64,000 bases of DNA from assembly GCA_947372865.1 (NCBI GenBank), contig CANBVJ010000005.1:1-64000 (forward strand). Reading direction: 5' to 3'. Below the pieces are notes generated by a model that searched no databases, was not told the origin of the DNA, and was given only the letters and a program-made list of their open reading frames with translations. The DNA is from Comamonadaceae bacterium (GTDB taxonomy: Bacteria; Pseudomonadota; Gammaproteobacteria; Burkholderiales; Burkholderiaceae_C). Below, piece by piece: positions 61,134-64,000 of this stretch. How positions within the stretch are numbered: position 1 is the first letter of the stretch; each line of letters begins with the position of its first letter. Position numbers and translations under genes: made by a program.

Positions 61134-63248
61134 TCAGGTGCCGAGGCTAGGTGCTGGCGGGCTTTTCTCCACTTGGACTGCGCAGTCGTAAAACGTGGGC
61201 GCGCGGCCCATGTCGGTGAGTTGTTGGCCCGTGACTTCATTCACATTGGTTCCCATGGGCCCGAGCTTGCGCCACCAAACACCCAGACCATTGACCACGC
61301 CAGGCCGCGCTCGCGGGCTCACCTTGGCTTTGCAGTGGTATTGTCCCCGGGCATTGAAGACGCGCACCAAGTCACCGCTGTTGATGGAGCGGGCGGTCGC
61401 ATCCTCGGCGCTGATTTCCAGCAAGGGCTCGCCTTCAATGGCACGCAGGCTTTTGACATTGACGAAGGTCGAGTTCATGAAATTACGCGCCGGTGGGGAA
61501 ATCATGGCCAGCGGATAGCTGTTGTTGGCGTCTGCGGGTTCGTAATTGGGCAAGTAGTCGGGCAGCCCGTCGCCGCTGGACGCGGCCAGGCGCGCGCTGA
61601 AAAACTCGCACTTGCCCGAGGGCGTGGCAAAGCCGCCCTCGGCGAACGGTACTTCTGGAGCAGGCAGGCTGATAAAGCCGTTTTCCAGTAGCTGCGCAAA
61701 GTCCACCCGCGCGTCAAACGCCATGCGGCACAGGGCCAGGTCGTCATCGGCAAAGCAGGGCTCTGTGTAACCCATGGCCTGCGCCAGGGCTCGGAAGATA
61801 TCGGTATTGGTGCGGGCTTGGCCCACGGGCGCGATGGCTGGGCGGTTGAGCAGGAGGTCGGTGTGGCCGTAGGTGGTGTGGACGTCCCAGTGCTCGAGCT
61901 GCGTGGTGGCCGGCAGGATGTAGTCGGCGTAATCGGCGGTGTCGGTCTGGAAATGTTCCAGCACCACGGTAAACAGGTCTTCGCGGCCAAAGCCTTGCAC
62001 CACCTTGCCCGAATCGGGGGCGACCGCCACCGGGTTGCTGTTGTAGACGATAAGTGCGTCGATCTCGGGGCCGAAATCGGCGCTGGCTGGGCGCAGCAAG
62101 TCGTCACCAATGGTGCTCATGTTTACGCTGCGGACCGGACCGCTCTTGCGCAAGTCGGGGCGGCGGAGCGCTGAATTGTCAAACCCATGGGTGCCTGAGG
62201 CCGACAGCAGCATGCCCCCGGCCCGGTGGCGCCAGGCGCCAATGAGCGCGGGCAGGCAGGCCACTGCACGCACCGCATTGCCGCCGCCGCGCGCGCGCTG
62301 CATGCCGTAGTTCAGGCGAATGGCGGCCGGTGCGCCGCTGGCCACGCTGGCGCCATAGTCCCGGGCCAGTGACTCAATCTGCGCCACGGTGATGCCGCAA
62401 ATTTCTGCCGCGCGTTCGGGCGGCCACTGCAGCGCGCGTTCGCGCAGTGCATCCCAACCCAGGGTGTGACACGCAATGTAGTCGTGGTCCAGCCAGTCGT
62501 GGACGATGAGCTGCTGCATCAGCGCCAGCGCCAGCGCGGCGTCGGTGCCGGGGCGCAGGGCGATGTGTTCGTGGCACTTTTCTGCGGTTTCGGTCTTGCG
62601 CGGGTCAATGCAAATGAGTTTGGCGCCCTTGCGCTTGGCCGCTTGGGCGTAACGCCAAAAGTGCAGATTGCTGCCAATGGGGTTGCTGCCCCAGATGAGG
62701 ATGAGCTTGGACTCGGCAAAAAATTCCACCCGCATACCCACCTTGCCACCCAGCGTGGCGTCCAGGGCGGCGCCCCCGGCGGAGGCGCAAATGGTGCGCT
62801 CCAGCAGCGAGGCGCCCATGCGGTTGAAGAAGCGGTCGGCCATGGCCTCGCCTTGGACCCAGCCCATGGTGCCGGCGTAGCTGTAAGGCAACACGGCTTG
62901 CGGGCCGCGCTGGGGGTCTGCCACGATGGATTGCAGGCGCTGCGCAATGTCGGCCAGCGCCTCGTCCCAGGACACCGGCGTGAACTGGCCGGAACCCTTG
63001 GGGCCGCTGCGGCGCAGTGGCTGCAAGAGGCGCTCGGGGTGGTAGGTGCGTTCGGTATAGCGCGCCACTTTGTTGCACAAGACACCGTCCGTTTGCGGAT
63101 GGTTCGGATTGCCCTGAACCTTGACCGCCACGCCGTCCTGCACCGTGGTGACCAGCGAGCAGGTGTCCGGGCAATCGTGCGGGCAGGCGCCTATGACATT
63201 GCGGGTGCCGGGCGATGTGTCGGCGTGGATGCGAATGGTCTCTGGCAT
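61134..63248 (-). CDS. molybdopterin-dependent oxidoreductase
   Basis: A 704-residue protein of the DMSO reductase superfamily. An N-terminal 4Fe-4S motif is CPHDCPDTC ... GVLCNK (about C22, C26, C30, C58). The molybdopterin domains follow, with GTMGWVQGEAMADRF, ILIWGSNPIGSNLHFW and IDPRKTETAEKC. The C-terminal dinucleotide-binding domain has the ARNFMNSTFVN region and GVVNGLGVWW. The metal-ligand position is probably the Cys in ERTICASAGG. No Tat signal or accessory subunits are apparent, so it is likely cytoplasmic. The substrate is unknown. It diverges from the M20 hydrolase gene. Confidence 0.88.
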   Translation of the reverse strand: MPETIRIHADTSPGTRNVIGACPHDCPDTCSLVTTVQDGVAVKVQGNPNHPQTDGVLCNKVARYTERTYHPERLLQPLRRSGPKGSGQFTPVSWDEALADIAQRLQSIVADPQRGPQAVLPYSYAGTMGWVQGEAMADRFFNRMGASLLERTICASAGGAALDATLGGKVGMRVEFFAESKLILIWGSNPIGSNLHFWRYAQAAKRKGAKLICIDPRKTETAEKCHEHIALRPGTDAALALALMQQLIVHDWLDHDYIACHTLGWDALRERALQWPPERAAEICGITVAQIESLARDYGASVASGAPAAIRLNYGMQRARGGGNAVRAVACLPALIGAWRHRAGGMLLSASGTHGFDNSALRRPDLRKSGPVRSVNMSTIGDDLLRPASADFGPEIDALIVYNSNPVAVAPDSGKVVQGFGREDLFTVVLEHFQTDTADYADYILPATTQLEHWDVHTTYGHTDLLLNRPAIAPVGQARTNTDIFRALAQAMGYTEPCFADDDLALCRMAFDARVDFAQLLENGFISLPAPEVPFAEGGFATPSGKCEFFSARLAASSGDGLPDYLPNYEPADANNSYPLAMISPPARNFMNSTFVNVKSLRAIEGEPLLEISAEDATARSINSGDLVRVFNARGQYHCKAKVSPRARPGVVNGLGVWWRKLGPMGTNVNEVTGQQLTDMGRAPTFYDCAVQVEKSPPAPSLGT

Positions 63249-63350
63249 GGTGACTTAGGCGCGCAGCGCTGTGGGGAGAAAATAGCGCCCATGGTAGCAA
63301 GCCCGCGCCAGCCGCACCGGCTATTTTGCGGAATTTTCCAAGGCCCACTT

Positions 63351-64000
63351 ATGCATTTGATCGAATCCATCGTCCACCACGCCCCGACCATTGCCGCCAT
63401 TCGGCGCGACCTGCACGCCCACCCCGAGCTGTGCTTTAAGGAGGTGCGCACCGCCGACGTGGTGGCGGCCAAACTGACGGAGTGGGGCATTCCCATCCAC
63501 CGGGGCCTGGGCACCACCGGTGTGGTGGGCATCGTCAAGGCGGGCACGTCTACGCGTGCCATTGGCTTGCGCGCCGACATGGACGCCTTGCCCATGCAAG
63601 AGGCCAACACCTTTGCCCACGCCAGCGTGCATCCGGGAAAGATGCATTCCTGCGGCCACGACGGCCACACCGCCATGCTGCTGGCGGCGGCCCACTACCT
63701 GAGCACGCACCGCGACTTTGACGGCACCGTTTATTTGATTTTTCAGCCGGCCGAAGAGGGCGGCGGCGGTGCGCGCGAGATGATCAAAGAAGGCCTGTTT
63801 GAACAATTTCCCATGGACGCCGTGTTTGGCATGCACAACTGGCCGGGCATTGCGCAAGGCAACTTTGCGGTCAGCGCCGGGCCGGTGATGGCGTCGAGCA
63901 ACGAATTCAAGATCACCATCCGAGGCAAGGGCGCGCACGGCGCGATGCCGCACCTGGGGCTTGATCCGGTGCCCGTGGCCTGCCAGATGGTGCAAGCCTT
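63351..64000 (+). CDS. M20-family amidohydrolase (hippurate hydrolase-like), partial
   Basis: The first 216 residues of a metal-dependent amidohydrolase; the rest lies beyond the window. RRDLHAHPELCFKEVRT opens the family. Metal and catalytic residues are seen in GLRADMDALPMQE, MHSCGHDGHTAMLLAAA and FQPAEEGGGGAREMI. GKGAHGAMPHLGLDPV begins the lid domain. Relatives hydrolyse N-acyl amino acids such as hippurate (benzoylglycine). A link to benzoate use is possible but not shown. Confidence 0.9.
   Translation, partial: MHLIESIVHHAPTIAAIRRDLHAHPELCFKEVRTADVVAAKLTEWGIPIHRGLGTTGVVGIVKAGTSTRAIGLRADMDALPMQEANTFAHASVHPGKMHSCGHDGHTAMLLAAAHYLSTHRDFDGTVYLIFQPAEEGGGGAREMIKEGLFEQFPMDAVFGMHNWPGIAQGNFAVSAGPVMASSNEFKITIRGKGAHGAMPHLGLDPVPVACQMVQA

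Overview
The window looks like chromosomal DNA of a high-GC betaproteobacterium, most likely a Comamonadaceae member (Rhodoferax/Polaromonas-like). This is inferred from protein style, the box benzoate pathway with BoxR, a glycerol ABC importer of the GlpSTPQUV type, and the ribosomal gene order. No rRNA, CRISPR array, prophage or insertion sequence was seen. Coding density is high and most genes sit in tightly packed operons with 1-14 base overlaps.

Positions 1-19405 hold an aerobic benzoyl-CoA ('box') island. After a partial AMP nucleosidase gene, the minus-strand operon boxC-boxB-boxA-enoyl-CoA hydratase-hydroxyacyl-CoA dehydrogenase-thiolase runs leftwards, with the regulator boxR just upstream. 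Divergent from boxR, a plus-strand operon carries a DUF4863 protein, boxD, benzoate-CoA ligase, an alpha/beta hydrolase and a five-gene Liv-type ABC importer. Together they would import an aromatic acid, make benzoyl-CoA, epoxidise and cleave the ring, and beta-oxidise the C6 product to succinyl-CoA and acetyl-CoA. Both promoters carry TGCA-N6-TGCN repeats in the same geometry, which fits joint BoxR control.

Positions 19460-34837 form a surface-adhesin island. A roughly 2,820-residue repeat protein and a sedolisin-like lipoprotein peptidase lie on the minus strand, and a complete TolC / ABC / HlyD type I secretion operon lies divergently on the plus strand. Positions 34938-41297 are mixed metabolism: an ornithine cyclodeaminase family reductase, malate synthase G, a class III CoA-transferase followed by a LysR regulator, and proC.

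Positions 41362-51555 are a glycerol locus: glpK and the repressor glpR on the minus strand, and the importer genes glpS-T-P-Q-U-V followed by glpD on the plus strand. The two importer ATPases have complementary defects in their ATPase motifs. Positions 51563-60477 hold the spc and alpha ribosomal gene clusters (rplN to rplQ, with secY and rpoA), with their own promoter directly after glpD. An initiator tRNA and a strong terminator follow. The right end carries a DUF2721 membrane protein, a molybdopterin oxidoreductase and the start of an M20 amidohydrolase.

The observations most worth checking are the asymmetric GlpS/GlpT ATPase pair, the sedolisin peptidase inside a type I adhesin locus together with a delta-60 repeat tip in the adhesin, the matching BoxR operator layouts, and the palindrome that fills the spacer of the ribosomal promoter.
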